A DNA stretch of 50,722 bases from Alphaproteobacteria bacterium (GTDB lineage Bacteria; Pseudomonadota; Alphaproteobacteria; Rhizobiales; Beijerinckiaceae), in assembly GCA_021325385.1 (NCBI GenBank), contig JAJPHH010000054.1, positions 1 through 50,722 of the forward strand. Direction: 5' to 3'. Position numbers and translations under genes: made by a program. Positions 16,035 to 24,012 of the stretch are shown piece after piece. The first letter of the stretch is position 1. Every line of letters begins with the position of its first letter. The notes under the pieces were generated by a model, which saw only the letters and a list, made by a program, of their open reading frames with translations, did no database searches and had not been told where the DNA came from.

Positions 16035-16832
16035 CTAGTCCTTCGGCGCGACCTTCCCGGCGCGTTTTTCCAAAAACGCGCGCATGCGCGCTTTCGCCTC
16101 CTCGTCGTCTTGCGCGATCGCGCTCATCAGCGCCTCGATCAGATAGCCCGAGGCGCGGTCGCCGTCGGCGATGCGCGGCAAGGCTTGGATCAAAGCGAAA
16201 TTGGTGCGCCCCGCATTGCCGGCGATCTTGCGCGCGAGATCGAGACCCTTTGCGAGGCCTTCGCCGTCGGTTACGACATAATGCGAGAAGCCCAACGGAT
16301 AGGCCTCCTCCGCGCGATAGACGCGGCCGGTCAGCATCATCTCCATCATCCGGGACGCGCCGATCAGCCGCGGCAATCTGACCGAGCCGCCGCCGCCGAC
16401 GAAAATGCCGCGCTGGCCCTCCGGCAGCGCGTAAAAAGCGGATTTCTCGGCGACGCGGATATGCGTCGCCGCCGCGAGCTCCAGCCCGCCGCCGACGACC
16501 GCGCCGTGGAGTACCGAGACCACGGGGACGCGGCCGAATTCGATCGCCTCGAAGGCGCGATGCCACATCCGCGAATGGTCGATCGCTTCATTGAGGCCTG
16601 CGTCGGCGAGTTCGGAAAGGTCGAGTCCGGCCGAGAAATGCTCGCCGGCGCCGTGCAGCACTGCGGCCTTGACGGTTTGCGGCAGATTGCGGAAGGCGGC
16701 CTCCAGAGCGAGCACCGCTTCGTCGCTCAAGGCGTTGCGCTTCTGCGGCCGGTCGAGCCGCACGACCGCGATTTCGCCGTCGATCCGCGTCGATACGGGT
16801 TTTGGCGCTTTGGCGAGTGGGGCGGCGGTCAT
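16035..16832 (-). CDS. Crotonase / enoyl-CoA hydratase family protein
   Basis: The 265-residue protein has the crotonase oxyanion-hole segment AGEHFSAGLDLSEL and the second one in VVGGGLELAAATHI. Both catalytic glutamates of enoyl-CoA hydratase have equivalents: Glu118 in GGGLEL and Glu138 in ALPEGQRG. The following GIFVGGGGSVRLPRLIGASR is the conserved core. It should hydrate the double bond of a 2-enoyl-CoA. Next to a feruloyl-CoA-synthase-like ligase, the substrate is probably a cinnamoyl-CoA. It lacks the features of the lyase HCHL that I can recall, so a hydratase role in beta-oxidation is preferred. It is the first gene after the palindromic operator. Confidence 0.85.
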   Translation of the reverse strand: MTAAPLAKAPKPVSTRIDGEIAVVRLDRPQKRNALSDEAVLALEAAFRNLPQTVKAAVLHGAGEHFSAGLDLSELADAGLNEAIDHSRMWHRAFEAIEFGRVPVVSVLHGAVVGGGLELAAATHIRVAEKSAFYALPEGQRGIFVGGGGSVRLPRLIGASRMMEMMLTGRVYRAEEAYPLGFSHYVVTDGEGLAKGLDLARKIAGNAGRTNFALIQALPRIADGDRASGYLIEALMSAIAQDDEEAKARMRAFLEKRAGKVAPKD

Positions 16833-16849
16833 GTCAGGCGTTCGCTCAG

Positions 16850-16870
16850 ATTGTTATCTGATATAACAAT
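16850..16870. promoter_or_regulatory. Perfect palindromic operator upstream of the hydroxycinnamate operon
   Basis: ATTGTTAT (16850-16857) and ATAACAAT (16863-16870) are perfect 8-bp inverted repeats separated by CTGAT. It lies 18 bases upstream of the crotonase ATG, in the only AT-rich patch of the region, as expected for the operator of a dimeric MarR-family repressor responsive to an aromatic acyl-CoA. No MarR gene is present in the window. Confidence 0.7.
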
Positions 16871-17021
16871 ATGGGCGCCGCTGTCAACTCGCAGATCCGA
16901 TTGGAGAGTCGGCCGCCGCCGCGGAGCTAAGCGACCCCGCCATCATCCATGCTGATCTCCGAGCGGATGGTCGTGTTCAATCGGCGAACGCCTTCCCAGC
17001 CTCGTCTCGATCGACGGGCGC

Positions 17022-17696
17022 TCAGCCGCCGCTCGCCTGCGCGGGCTTTGCGGCGACGGCCGTCTCGCCGCCAGGCCGGTCCTTGTTTCCGCTATCCGTT
17101 TCGGGCGGCGGCAGCAGACCGAGTCGGCGACAGAGAAAAAACATCCGCCGGCCCTGCGTGACGCTCAGCGCGATCATCGCGCCGAGGCTGACGCCGCCGA
17201 CCAGCGAACGCAGCGCCATCGCTTCTGTCAACGGCATGGTCGTCGCGGTCCATAAGTAGAAGCCGGCTTTGACGAAGAAATAGGCGGCCCACAACAACGT
17301 GAAGAGCTGAAAAAAACGCCGGACTTCCGCCGTGTCGGGGAAGGCGCCCTGGCGCTGCTCGGCCGCCTCCTGGATCAGCGATTTCTCGCCGAAAGCGCCG
17401 ATGACGAAGGCGATTGCGGTGGCGATATTGGTGACGACGGATTCGTATTGCAGCATGAACGGCTTGATGGACAGCAAATCGACCGCGCCGAAGACGAGGG
17501 TCAGGCCGCTCGAGAGGAGGTAGAGGCGCGTGAACGACGCGCCCCGGGCGCGCCGCCAGATCGCGTCCGCCGCGATGACGACGAGCGAGCCCGCGATAGC
17601 CGGCTTCACGCCGAGCGTGGCGGCGAGCAGCCAGAACGCGATGAGCGGCCCGAACTCGCCGAGAACGAAGCGCGCGGCGGCGCGGATTTTGATCAT
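17022..17696 (-). CDS. YciB/IspZ-like inner membrane septation protein homologue
   Basis: The 224-residue protein has about five hydrophobic segments: GPLIAFWLLAATLGVKPAI, GSLVVIAADAIW, LYLLSSGLTLVFGAVDLLS, VTNIATAIAFVIGAFG, and FFQLFTLLWAAYFFVKAGFY. The spacing, the FGEKSLIQE motif after the fourth segment and the FFQLFTLLWAAYF helix match the YciB/IspZ (intracellular septation protein A) layout. That family sits in the inner membrane and affects cell envelope and division in enterobacteria. The C-terminal 30 residues are polar and not conserved. It stands between the crotonase operon and the sugar permease and is probably its own unit. Confidence 0.6.
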   Translation of the reverse strand: MIKIRAAARFVLGEFGPLIAFWLLAATLGVKPAIAGSLVVIAADAIWRRARGASFTRLYLLSSGLTLVFGAVDLLSIKPFMLQYESVVTNIATAIAFVIGAFGEKSLIQEAAEQRQGAFPDTAEVRRFFQLFTLLWAAYFFVKAGFYLWTATTMPLTEAMALRSLVGGVSLGAMIALSVTQGRRMFFLCRRLGLLPPPETDSGNKDRPGGETAVAAKPAQASGG

Positions 17697-17732
17697 GCGA
17701 GCATCATAGCGGATGTAGAACTTTGCCGGCGC

Positions 17733-18683
17733 TCAGCGCGCCGCCTTCTCGCCGCCGGCGGCGGTGATGACGAGCACGATGATGAGGCCGGTCATCACGA
17801 GCCGCACGCCGGCGCTGACGCCGAACGTGTTGAGCATGGTCAGCAACAGAACCAGAAATAGAGCGGCGCCCCAGATTCCGGGCACATTGGCCTTGCCGCC
17901 GGCGACCGATGTGCCGCCGATCACCACGACTGCGATCGAAGCCAGCAGATATTCGTTGCCGATATCGACATTGGCCCCGCGAAAATAACCCGCAAGCAAC
18001 GCGCCGTTGAGCCCGCCGAGCGTTCCGCACAACGCGTAAGTGACGAACCGCGTCCAGGCGACCTTGACGCCGGCGAGCCGCGCGGCGCGGATGTTCTGGC
18101 CGATCGCGAGGACCGATCGGCCGTAAATCGTACGCTGCAACGCGATCGCCGACCCGGCGGTGAAGAGGATGGTCAGAATGGCGAGAATCGGGACGCCGAA
18201 GACCTGCGCGTTGGTGAAGTCGGCGAAGCCGGGCGGCGGCTTGATCTGCAAGCCGCGGCCGTAAGAAATATCGATCGATTGAATGATGAAGCTCGCCGAC
18301 AAAGTGGCGATGATCGGCGGGATGCGCAGCGCCCAGATCAGAAGATAATTGGCGATTCCGATGGCGAGGCCGCAGCCAAGCGCGGCGAGCAGGCCGATCG
18401 CGATGAGCGAATCGTCGCCGTTCATCACCTTCATCGCCACCGCGCTGGCCAGGCCGATATTGGCCGGCAGCGACAAATCGACATTGCCCGGCCCGAGCGT
18501 GATGACGAACATCTGGCCGACGCCGACAATGACGGTGAACACGGCGAGGGCCAGAGCCGCCGTCACCATGCCGCCCGCGCCATAGCCGCCGGTGAAGAGA
18601 ATCGCCGCCAACCAGACGACGAAGGCGCCGACGAAGGACCATAGCCAGGGCTTGGCGAAGAGTTTGGCGAGGGCGGCGTTCAT
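17733..18683 (-). CDS. RbsC-type sugar ABC transporter permease (second of two)
   Basis: The 316-residue permease has eight or more hydrophobic segments and the BPD_transp_2 pattern: VGQMFVITLGPGNVDLSLPA (the family's GGIDLS-like motif), PPIIATLSASFIIQSI, and GNEYLLASIAVVVIGGTSVAGG near the end, which is the coupling loop to the ATPase. The start ATG at 18683 overlaps the stop of the preceding permease (ATGA), so the two are translationally coupled. It differs strongly from the other permease, which points to a heterodimeric channel with the RbsA-type ATPase encoded first in the operon. Confidence 0.9.
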   Translation of the reverse strand: MNAALAKLFAKPWLWSFVGAFVVWLAAILFTGGYGAGGMVTAALALAVFTVIVGVGQMFVITLGPGNVDLSLPANIGLASAVAMKVMNGDDSLIAIGLLAALGCGLAIGIANYLLIWALRIPPIIATLSASFIIQSIDISYGRGLQIKPPPGFADFTNAQVFGVPILAILTILFTAGSAIALQRTIYGRSVLAIGQNIRAARLAGVKVAWTRFVTYALCGTLGGLNGALLAGYFRGANVDIGNEYLLASIAVVVIGGTSVAGGKANVPGIWGAALFLVLLLTMLNTFGVSAGVRLVMTGLIIVLVITAAGGEKAAR

Positions 18684-19663
18684 CGCTCGGCCCCTCGCTG
18701 GCTGATCAGGACGCGGGCGGCGAGGACGATGATCAGGATCGCGCCATTGGCGGCGACCTGCCAATCCGGCGGGATGCGCATGAAAGTCAGTAGCGGCGAC
18801 GCGGCCATCGCCAGCGTCAGCGCGCCGATCACCGCGCCGATCGGCGAAACGCGGCCGCCGACGAATTCGCCGCCGCCCAGGATGACGCCGGCGATCGACA
18901 GCAGCGTATAGCCGTTGCCGATATTGGCGTCGGCCGAAGTCGTGATGCCGATCAGCGCCAGGCCTGACAGAACGCCGAAGAAGCCCGTCAGCCCGAAGAG
19001 GACGACCTTGGCCTTGAACAAGGACCAGCCGGCTCGGCTGATCGCGGCGGCGTTGCCGCCCGAGCCGCGCAGAATCGCGCCATAGGAGCTGCGCATCAGC
19101 CCGATATGGGCGACAAGAGCGATGAGGATCGCCGCGACGATCGGAAACGGTACGAGAGGCGGTTTGAAGCTCATGAAAGAAAGCAGCCAATCCGGGGCGC
19201 GGCCGCCGGGCTTGGGCAGAAGCAGGATCGCCAGGCCTTGCCAGACGAAGCTCATGCCGAGCGTGACCACGATCGAGGGCAGGTTCCGCAAATAAACGAG
19301 CGCGCCCAGCGCGGCGTAGGCGAGGACGCAGCCGACCAGCGTCAGACCGCCGATCAGCGGCTGATCGCGCAGCCAGGTCGCGGCGACGCAGCCGACAAAG
19401 CCGACGAATGAGCCGATCGAGAGATCAAGATCGTTGCCGGCGATAACGAACATCTGAGCGATGGTCGCGAGCGCGATCGGGATCGCCAGATTCAGCATCA
19501 GATTGAAGCCGAAATAGCTGATTGCGCGCGGATTGAGATAGGCGATCGCCGCGATCACCAGCGCCAGCGAGAAGGCCGGCAGGAGCGCGCGCAAAATCCG
19601 CCTGATCTTGAAGCGCCGAACGTCAGGCGCCGCGGCGCGCGCCGCCAAGGCGGAGGCGGTCAT
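18680..19663 (-). CDS. RbsC-type sugar ABC transporter permease (first of two)
   Basis: This permease of about 327 residues carries the family's characteristic IAQMFVIAGNDLDLSIGSFVG (periplasmic/pore motif), NLPSIVVTLGMSFVWQGL, and NGYTLLSIAGVILGGGEFVGG coupling region. About eight membrane segments are visible. I use ATG 19663, one base after the ATPase stop; a TTG at 19690 with GAGGAGAAG in front is a good alternative and would add nine residues. It sits between the ATPase and the second permease in one operon. With them it forms the membrane part of a ribose/galactose-type importer. Confidence 0.9.
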   Translation of the reverse strand: MTASALAARAAAPDVRRFKIRRILRALLPAFSLALVIAAIAYLNPRAISYFGFNLMLNLAIPIALATIAQMFVIAGNDLDLSIGSFVGFVGCVAATWLRDQPLIGGLTLVGCVLAYAALGALVYLRNLPSIVVTLGMSFVWQGLAILLLPKPGGRAPDWLLSFMSFKPPLVPFPIVAAILIALVAHIGLMRSSYGAILRGSGGNAAAISRAGWSLFKAKVVLFGLTGFFGVLSGLALIGITTSADANIGNGYTLLSIAGVILGGGEFVGGRVSPIGAVIGALTLAMAASPLLTFMRIPPDWQVAANGAILIIVLAARVLISQRGAER

Positions 19664-19664
19664 C

Positions 19665-21140
19665 TCAGCCGGCCTCGAAGGACGATTCAATGACCTTCTC
19701 CTCGCTCAGCGCATCGCGGGCGAGATCGGCGACGATGGCGCCGTTGCGAAAGATGTAAACGTGATCGCAGTTCTGCAGCTCTTCGGTCTCGGTCGTGTAC
19801 CACAGAAACGTCCGGCCGGCGCGGGCCTCTTCGCGGATCAGGTCATAGACTTCGAGCTTGGTGCCGACGTCGACGCCGCGCATCGGATCATCCATGAGAA
19901 TGATCCGCGCGTCGGAGCCGAGCGCGCGGGCGAACAAAGCCTTCTGCTGATTGCCGCCCGACAGCGAGAGGATGTTGTTCGAAAGATCGGGCGTGCGGAT
20001 GCCGATCTTGTCGCGCCAGAACTCGGCGAGCTTCTCCTCGCGCCGCCGCGAGATCAAAAGGCCGTCGCGCAGGTTTCTGAGCGAGCGGACGCCGATATTC
20101 TCGAGGATCGACCATTGCGGAAAAACGCCGTCCGATTGGCGGTCGCCGGCGACCAGAGCGACCGGCGCGGTCACTTCGACGCCCGGCTGTTTGCGGCTCG
20201 CGGCGGCGAAAATGTCGAGCAGCAGATCGGTCTGGCCGTGGCCGGCAAGTCCGGCCAGGCCGATGATCTCGCCTTGGCGGGCGACGACCTGCGCCTCGCT
20301 TTTCTGTCCGGCCGGCCTGGCGCGCACGCAGACCGGCGTCTCGCCGCGCCGCGCGGCGGCCAGCGAAGCGGCGGCGGCCTTCTTTTTACGCTCTTCCGCC
20401 CCGCCCATCGCCGCCATCAATTTCTCGCGGTCGAACGCTTTGGCCTGCCCGCTCGCCACGGCCTTGCCGTCGCGCATGACCACGATGCGGTCGCTATTGC
20501 CCAAAATCTCGCCGAGCAGATGCGAGATGAGCACGCAGCTCACGCCCTCGGCGACGACGCGGCGGACGAAGCTCAGCAATTGGCCGGCCGTATGTGCGTC
20601 GAGCGAGGAGGTCGGCTCGTCGAGAATGACCAAGCGCACCGGCTCGTCGGTCGCCGTGAAGGCGCGCGCCACCTCGATCATCTGTCGCCGGCCGATGGAT
20701 AGATCCTGAATGAGATCGCCCGGATTGACGCCATGGCCAGGAAAGATTTCGTCGAGCTTGTCGAGGATCAGGCGGCCGGCCTTCTTGCGCCAATTGAGAC
20801 CAGTCAGCGCAGCATGGAAGACCCGCGCATTCTCCGCCACCGTCAGATTGGGGCAGAGCGACAGCTCCTGGAAGACGCAGCGCACGCCAAGCGCCTTGGC
20901 GCGGGTCGGCGAATAGTCGCGCTGCTCTTCGCCGTTGATGACGAGACGCCCCGCGCCTGGCGCGAGGGTGCCGGCCAGCACGTTCATCAGCGTCGACTTG
21001 CCGGCGCCGTTATGGCCGACCAGACCGACGCATTCGCCCTGATCGATGCTGAAATCGACGCCGTCGAGCGCGCGAACGGCGCCGAAATGTTTTTCGACGC
21101 CCTCCAGCTTGACGATGTTTAGGCTGGTTCCGCCTGCCAT
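19665..21140 (-). CDS. RbsA/MglA-type sugar ABC transporter ATPase (two nucleotide-binding domains)
   Basis: The 491-residue protein is a tandem ATPase. Domain 1 has Walker [10 protein letters not shown], the signature [18 protein letters not shown] and Walker [12 protein letters not shown]. Domain 2 has a degenerate Walker A (GLAGHGQTD, as usual in this family), the signature [17 protein letters not shown] and Walker [20 protein letters not shown] use ATG 21140 ([14 protein letters not shown]); longer starts lack support. The family powers uptake of ribose, xylose, galactose or related sugars. It is first in an operon with two permeases and is divergent from the aldolase gene at 21357. No binding protein gene is adjacent; the probable partners lie at 26.0-28.3 kb. 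Confidence 0.94.
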   Translation of the reverse strand: MAGGTSLNIVKLEGVEKHFGAVRALDGVDFSIDQGECVGLVGHNGAGKSTLMNVLAGTLAPGAGRLVINGEEQRDYSPTRAKALGVRCVFQELSLCPNLTVAENARVFHAALTGLNWRKKAGRLILDKLDEIFPGHGVNPGDLIQDLSIGRRQMIEVARAFTATDEPVRLVILDEPTSSLDAHTAGQLLSFVRRVVAEGVSCVLISHLLGEILGNSDRIVVMRDGKAVASGQAKAFDREKLMAAMGGAEERKKKAAAASLAAARRGETPVCVRARPAGQKSEAQVVARQGEIIGLAGLAGHGQTDLLLDIFAAASRKQPGVEVTAPVALVAGDRQSDGVFPQWSILENIGVRSLRNLRDGLLISRRREEKLAEFWRDKIGIRTPDLSNNILSLSGGNQQKALFARALGSDARIILMDDPMRGVDVGTKLEVYDLIREEARAGRTFLWYTTETEELQNCDHVYIFRNGAIVADLARDALSEEKVIESSFEAG

Positions 21141-21356
21141 TCTTTCACCCGCGGGCTCAGCCCGCGCCAACGCGAACCGCTGGTATGCTTGCATGCTTTG
21201 ATCGCGGTCAGACCGCCGTGTCAACACGTTCGCGGCGCGTTTGTGCGCGGCTCGCGGCAATTAGCCGGGCGATCATTTGCTGGGTCGATCGCCTTGACCG
21301 CCTCGCCCTTCGTATATTCGACATTGGCGACGCCTGGACAGGAGGATTTCCGCATT

Positions 21357-22205
21357 ATGAGCTTCACGCTACGAGAAGATGGGAGAGGCGGCGCCGAGGA
21401 TGGCGGCCTCATCAAGCGACGGCTCGCGGCGGGCGACGCCCTGTTCGGCGCCTGGATCGAAACCGGCAGCGCGACCAATACGGAAATCCTCAGCCGGCTT
21501 GGGTTCGATTTTCTCCTGATCGACCTCGAGCACGGCCAGGGCGATGTCGGCGACGCGATCGCCATGTTGCGCGCGGCCGCCGGCTCCGGGACGCCCTGCG
21601 TCATTCGCGTTCCGAGCGGCGATCCGGTCTTCTTGAAGCGAATTCTCGACGCCGGCGCGAGCGCGCTGATGATCCCCTCCATCGAAACCGCCGAGGAGGC
21701 GGCGGCGGTCGTCAGGGCCTGCCGCTATCCGCCGGCCGGGCGGCGCGGCTATGCGGCGCCGATCGTCCGAGCCTCGGGCTACGGCCAGCGGGCCGACTAT
21801 ATGCGCCGGTTCAACGACGACTTGCTGCTGGTCGTCCAGATCGAATCCGCCGATGCGGTGCGCCGCGCGGCCGAAATCTGCGCCGTCGACGGCGTCGATG
21901 TTCCCTTTCTCGGCGTCAACGATATGGCCGGCTCGATCGGCCGGCTCGAACAGCTGGATCATCCTGAAGTTCGCGCGCTCGTCCGGCAGGCCGAAGCGGC
22001 GATGCGCGCCTCGGGTAAGCCGATGGGCACGGTTCCGAGCGCCGGCGCAGGATGGCGCGAACTCGTCGACGGCGGCTATCAATTTATCCTGATCGCGAAC
22101 GATGTCGCCCTGATGCGCGACGCCGGCCTGGCCGCGATCCGCGAAGCGCGCGAGCATCAGCGCCTGCGCGACGAGCGGCGCAAGGCCGCGTTGGGCGCGA
22201 CCTGA
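21357..22205 (+). CDS. HpcH/HpaI-family aldolase (2,4-dihydroxyhept-2-ene-1,7-dioate aldolase-like)
   Basis: The 282-residue protein has the HpcH/HpaI class II aldolase pattern: LFGAWIETGSATNTEILSRL, DFLLIDLEHGQGDVGDA (acid/base region), CVIRVPSGDP, ALMIPSIETAEEAA, GRRGYAAPIVRASGYG, LLLVVQIESADAV (metal-binding Glu) and FLGVNDMAGSIG (Asp). It uses a divalent metal to cleave 2-keto-4-hydroxy acids to pyruvate or similar and an aldehyde. AGGAGG at 21340-21345 supports ATG 21357. It is divergent from the sugar ATPase and separated from it by 216 bp that should hold both promoters. Substrate unknown; a sugar-acid breakdown role fits the neighbourhood. Confidence 0.9.
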   Translation: MSFTLREDGRGGAEDGGLIKRRLAAGDALFGAWIETGSATNTEILSRLGFDFLLIDLEHGQGDVGDAIAMLRAAAGSGTPCVIRVPSGDPVFLKRILDAGASALMIPSIETAEEAAAVVRACRYPPAGRRGYAAPIVRASGYGQRADYMRRFNDDLLLVVQIESADAVRRAAEICAVDGVDVPFLGVNDMAGSIGRLEQLDHPEVRALVRQAEAAMRASGKPMGTVPSAGAGWRELVDGGYQFILIANDVALMRDAGLAAIREAREHQRLRDERRKAALGAT

Positions 22206-22321
22206 TCGGCCGCGACTCTGTCCTTGCTCGAATGATTGCCCATTCAGATCGATCCGACCGTGCGAGCCAATTTCTTTTCGGCGCTCAGGCCGGCGTTCCG
22301 ACAAGGACCCATGACGCTCTT

Positions 22322-22525
22322 CCGCCCTGTCCTCATATCGAGTCGAACCTCGTATTCGTACTGACGGCGGACTCACCCCGGCCAGGCGGCGCTCGGAACA
22401 GCGTCGGCCTGAGGGAAAAACCGTTTCTCAGCTTTTCACGCCGGCCGGAAGAGCTCGCGCTGATGCGGACGATCAAAAGGGCGATCGATCCGCAGAATTG
22501 GCCCAATCCAGGAAAAGTGCTTTGA
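22322..22525 (+). pseudogene. Remnant of the C-terminal end of a GlcD-like FAD-linked oxidase
   Basis: In the 419-bp gap after the aldolase gene, one plus-strand frame reads SVGLREKPFLSFSR, then RPEELALMRTIKRAIDPQNW and PNPGKVL, then a stop at 22523-22525. This closely resembles the last 40 residues of FAD-linked oxidases (glycolate/D-lactate dehydrogenase type), which end in a helix and then (L/I)(D/N)P..I.NPGK(V/I)L. Just before it, PHIESNLVFVLTAD is reminiscent of the upstream GH(x)2DSNLH strand of that domain, degraded. No start codon or the remaining 400 residues exist, so the gene has been lost apart from its tail. Confidence 0.6.
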
Positions 22526-22624
22526 GGTGCGGACGCGATCCCTTTAGACTTCCCGATCCGAGAGAGATGATCTGACGGACGTCAAACATTCAAAACAGAC
22601 GGCCGGGACGAGGGAGGAGTTGCA

Positions 22625-23959
22625 ATGAGTTCGTTCACACGCCGCGACACTTTGACGCTGGGCGCCGGCGCTCTGGCCCTGGCGACATCGCTCGGGACGG
22701 CGCGCGCGTCGATTCCGAGAGCCGAGGCGACGCCGCCGAAGCTGGACATCGAGAAGGGCGCGAGCCTGCGCGTCTTGCGGCCGAGCCGGTTCGTGCCGAC
22801 GGATGAAAAACTTTTTAATGAAAATACGGAGAAGTTCAACGCATCGACCGGCGTCAAGGTGAGGGTCGATTACGCCGCCTGGGAGGATTTGCGGCCGCAG
22901 ACCGCGGTCACCGCCAATACAGGCGCTGGGCCCGACATCGTTCTCGGCTGGACCGACGATCCGCATCTTTATTCGGACAAGCTGATCGAGCTTAGCGATA
23001 TCGCCGAATATCTCGGCAAGAAATATGGCGGCTGGTATCCGCTCGCCGAACGCTACGGCAAGAAGTACGGGACCAACAACTGGATCGCCCTGCCGATCGG
23101 CGGCGCCGGCGGCCCGGCCGTGTACCGTATCTCCTGGGTCAAGGAGGCAGGGTTCGACAAGTTCCCGACCGACATGGACGGATTCCTGAAGCTCTGCCAG
23201 AACCTCAAAAAAATCGGCCATCCGGCCGGCTTCACCTGCGGCCACGCGGTCGGCGACGGCAACAATTATTGCCATTGGCTGGTCTGGGCGATGGGCGGCT
23301 TCATGGTCGACGAGAACCAGAAGGTCGCGGTCAACAGCAAGCAGACGATCGAGGCGCTGAAGTTCGGCAAAGAATTGTTCGACACGTACATTCCGGGCAC
23401 TCAGTCCTGGCTCGACCCGTCGAACAACAAGGCGCTCATCGCCGGCGACATCGCCGCGACGCAGAACGGCGTCTCGCTTTACTATTCGATCAAGAACTCG
23501 ACCGATCCGAAGATCGCGGCCATGGCCGCCGATCTCGATCACGCCCGCATGCCGGTCGGACCGGTCGGCTTCGGCACCGAGGTGGCGCTGGCGATCAACG
23601 CCATGGTGTTCAAGCACACCAAATACCCGAATGCGGCCAAGGCTTACCTCGCCTTCATGATGGAGGCGGACCAGTACGACAAATGGCTGACCGGAACTTT
23701 GGGCTATTGGGCGCAGCCGCTCAAAGCCTACGAGGCGAGCGACGTCTGGAAGAGCGACCCTAAGGTCGCCGTGTACAAGGACACGATGCAGAACTCGTTG
23801 TGGCTCGGCTATAAAGGGCCGATCAACGAAGCCTCGGCCGCGGTGGTCGCCGACTACGTGATGGTCGACATGGTCGCCTCTGTCTCGACCGGCGCCGCGA
23901 CGCCGGAAGAGGCCGCGGCTGAGGCGGAACGGCGCGCCAAGCGTTATTATAAGGCTTGA
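22625..23959 (+). CDS. Sugar ABC transporter substrate-binding protein (family 1, UgpB/MalE type)
   Basis: The 444-residue protein begins with a probable twin-arginine signal (SSFTRRDTLTLGAGALALAT then TARA), followed by a large Sugar-bind-family body: FNASTGVKVRVDYAAWEDL, GAGPDIVLGWTDDPHLY, and the C-terminal KAYLAFMMEADQYDKWLTGT. GGGAGGAGTTGCA precedes the ATG. It captures a carbohydrate in the periplasm for the two permeases encoded after it. A stem-loop (23969-23996) in the spacer may keep its message more abundant than the permease message. The ligand is not predictable; no ATPase is encoded in the operon. Confidence 0.92.
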   Translation: MSSFTRRDTLTLGAGALALATSLGTARASIPRAEATPPKLDIEKGASLRVLRPSRFVPTDEKLFNENTEKFNASTGVKVRVDYAAWEDLRPQTAVTANTGAGPDIVLGWTDDPHLYSDKLIELSDIAEYLGKKYGGWYPLAERYGKKYGTNNWIALPIGGAGGPAVYRISWVKEAGFDKFPTDMDGFLKLCQNLKKIGHPAGFTCGHAVGDGNNYCHWLVWAMGGFMVDENQKVAVNSKQTIEALKFGKELFDTYIPGTQSWLDPSNNKALIAGDIAATQNGVSLYYSIKNSTDPKIAAMAADLDHARMPVGPVGFGTEVALAINAMVFKHTKYPNAAKAYLAFMMEADQYDKWLTGTLGYWAQPLKAYEASDVWKSDPKVAVYKDTMQNSLWLGYKGPINEASAAVVADYVMVDMVASVSTGAATPEEAAAEAERRAKRYYKA

Positions 23960-23968
23960 AGATCGCGG

Positions 23969-23996
23969 CGGCGTCCGGGCGGGCCTCCGGACGCCG
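23969..23996 (+). promoter_or_regulatory. Stem-loop between binding-protein and permease genes
   Basis: CGGCGTCCGG (23969-23978) and CCGGACGCCG (23987-23996) form a 10-bp perfect stem with an 8-base loop in the 53-bp gap after the binding-protein stop. There is no T-run. Stems at this place (for example malE-malF) protect the binding-protein mRNA from 3' decay and set a higher binding-protein to permease ratio. Confidence 0.6.
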
Positions 23997-24012
23997 TCAG
24001 GAGGAGAAGCTC

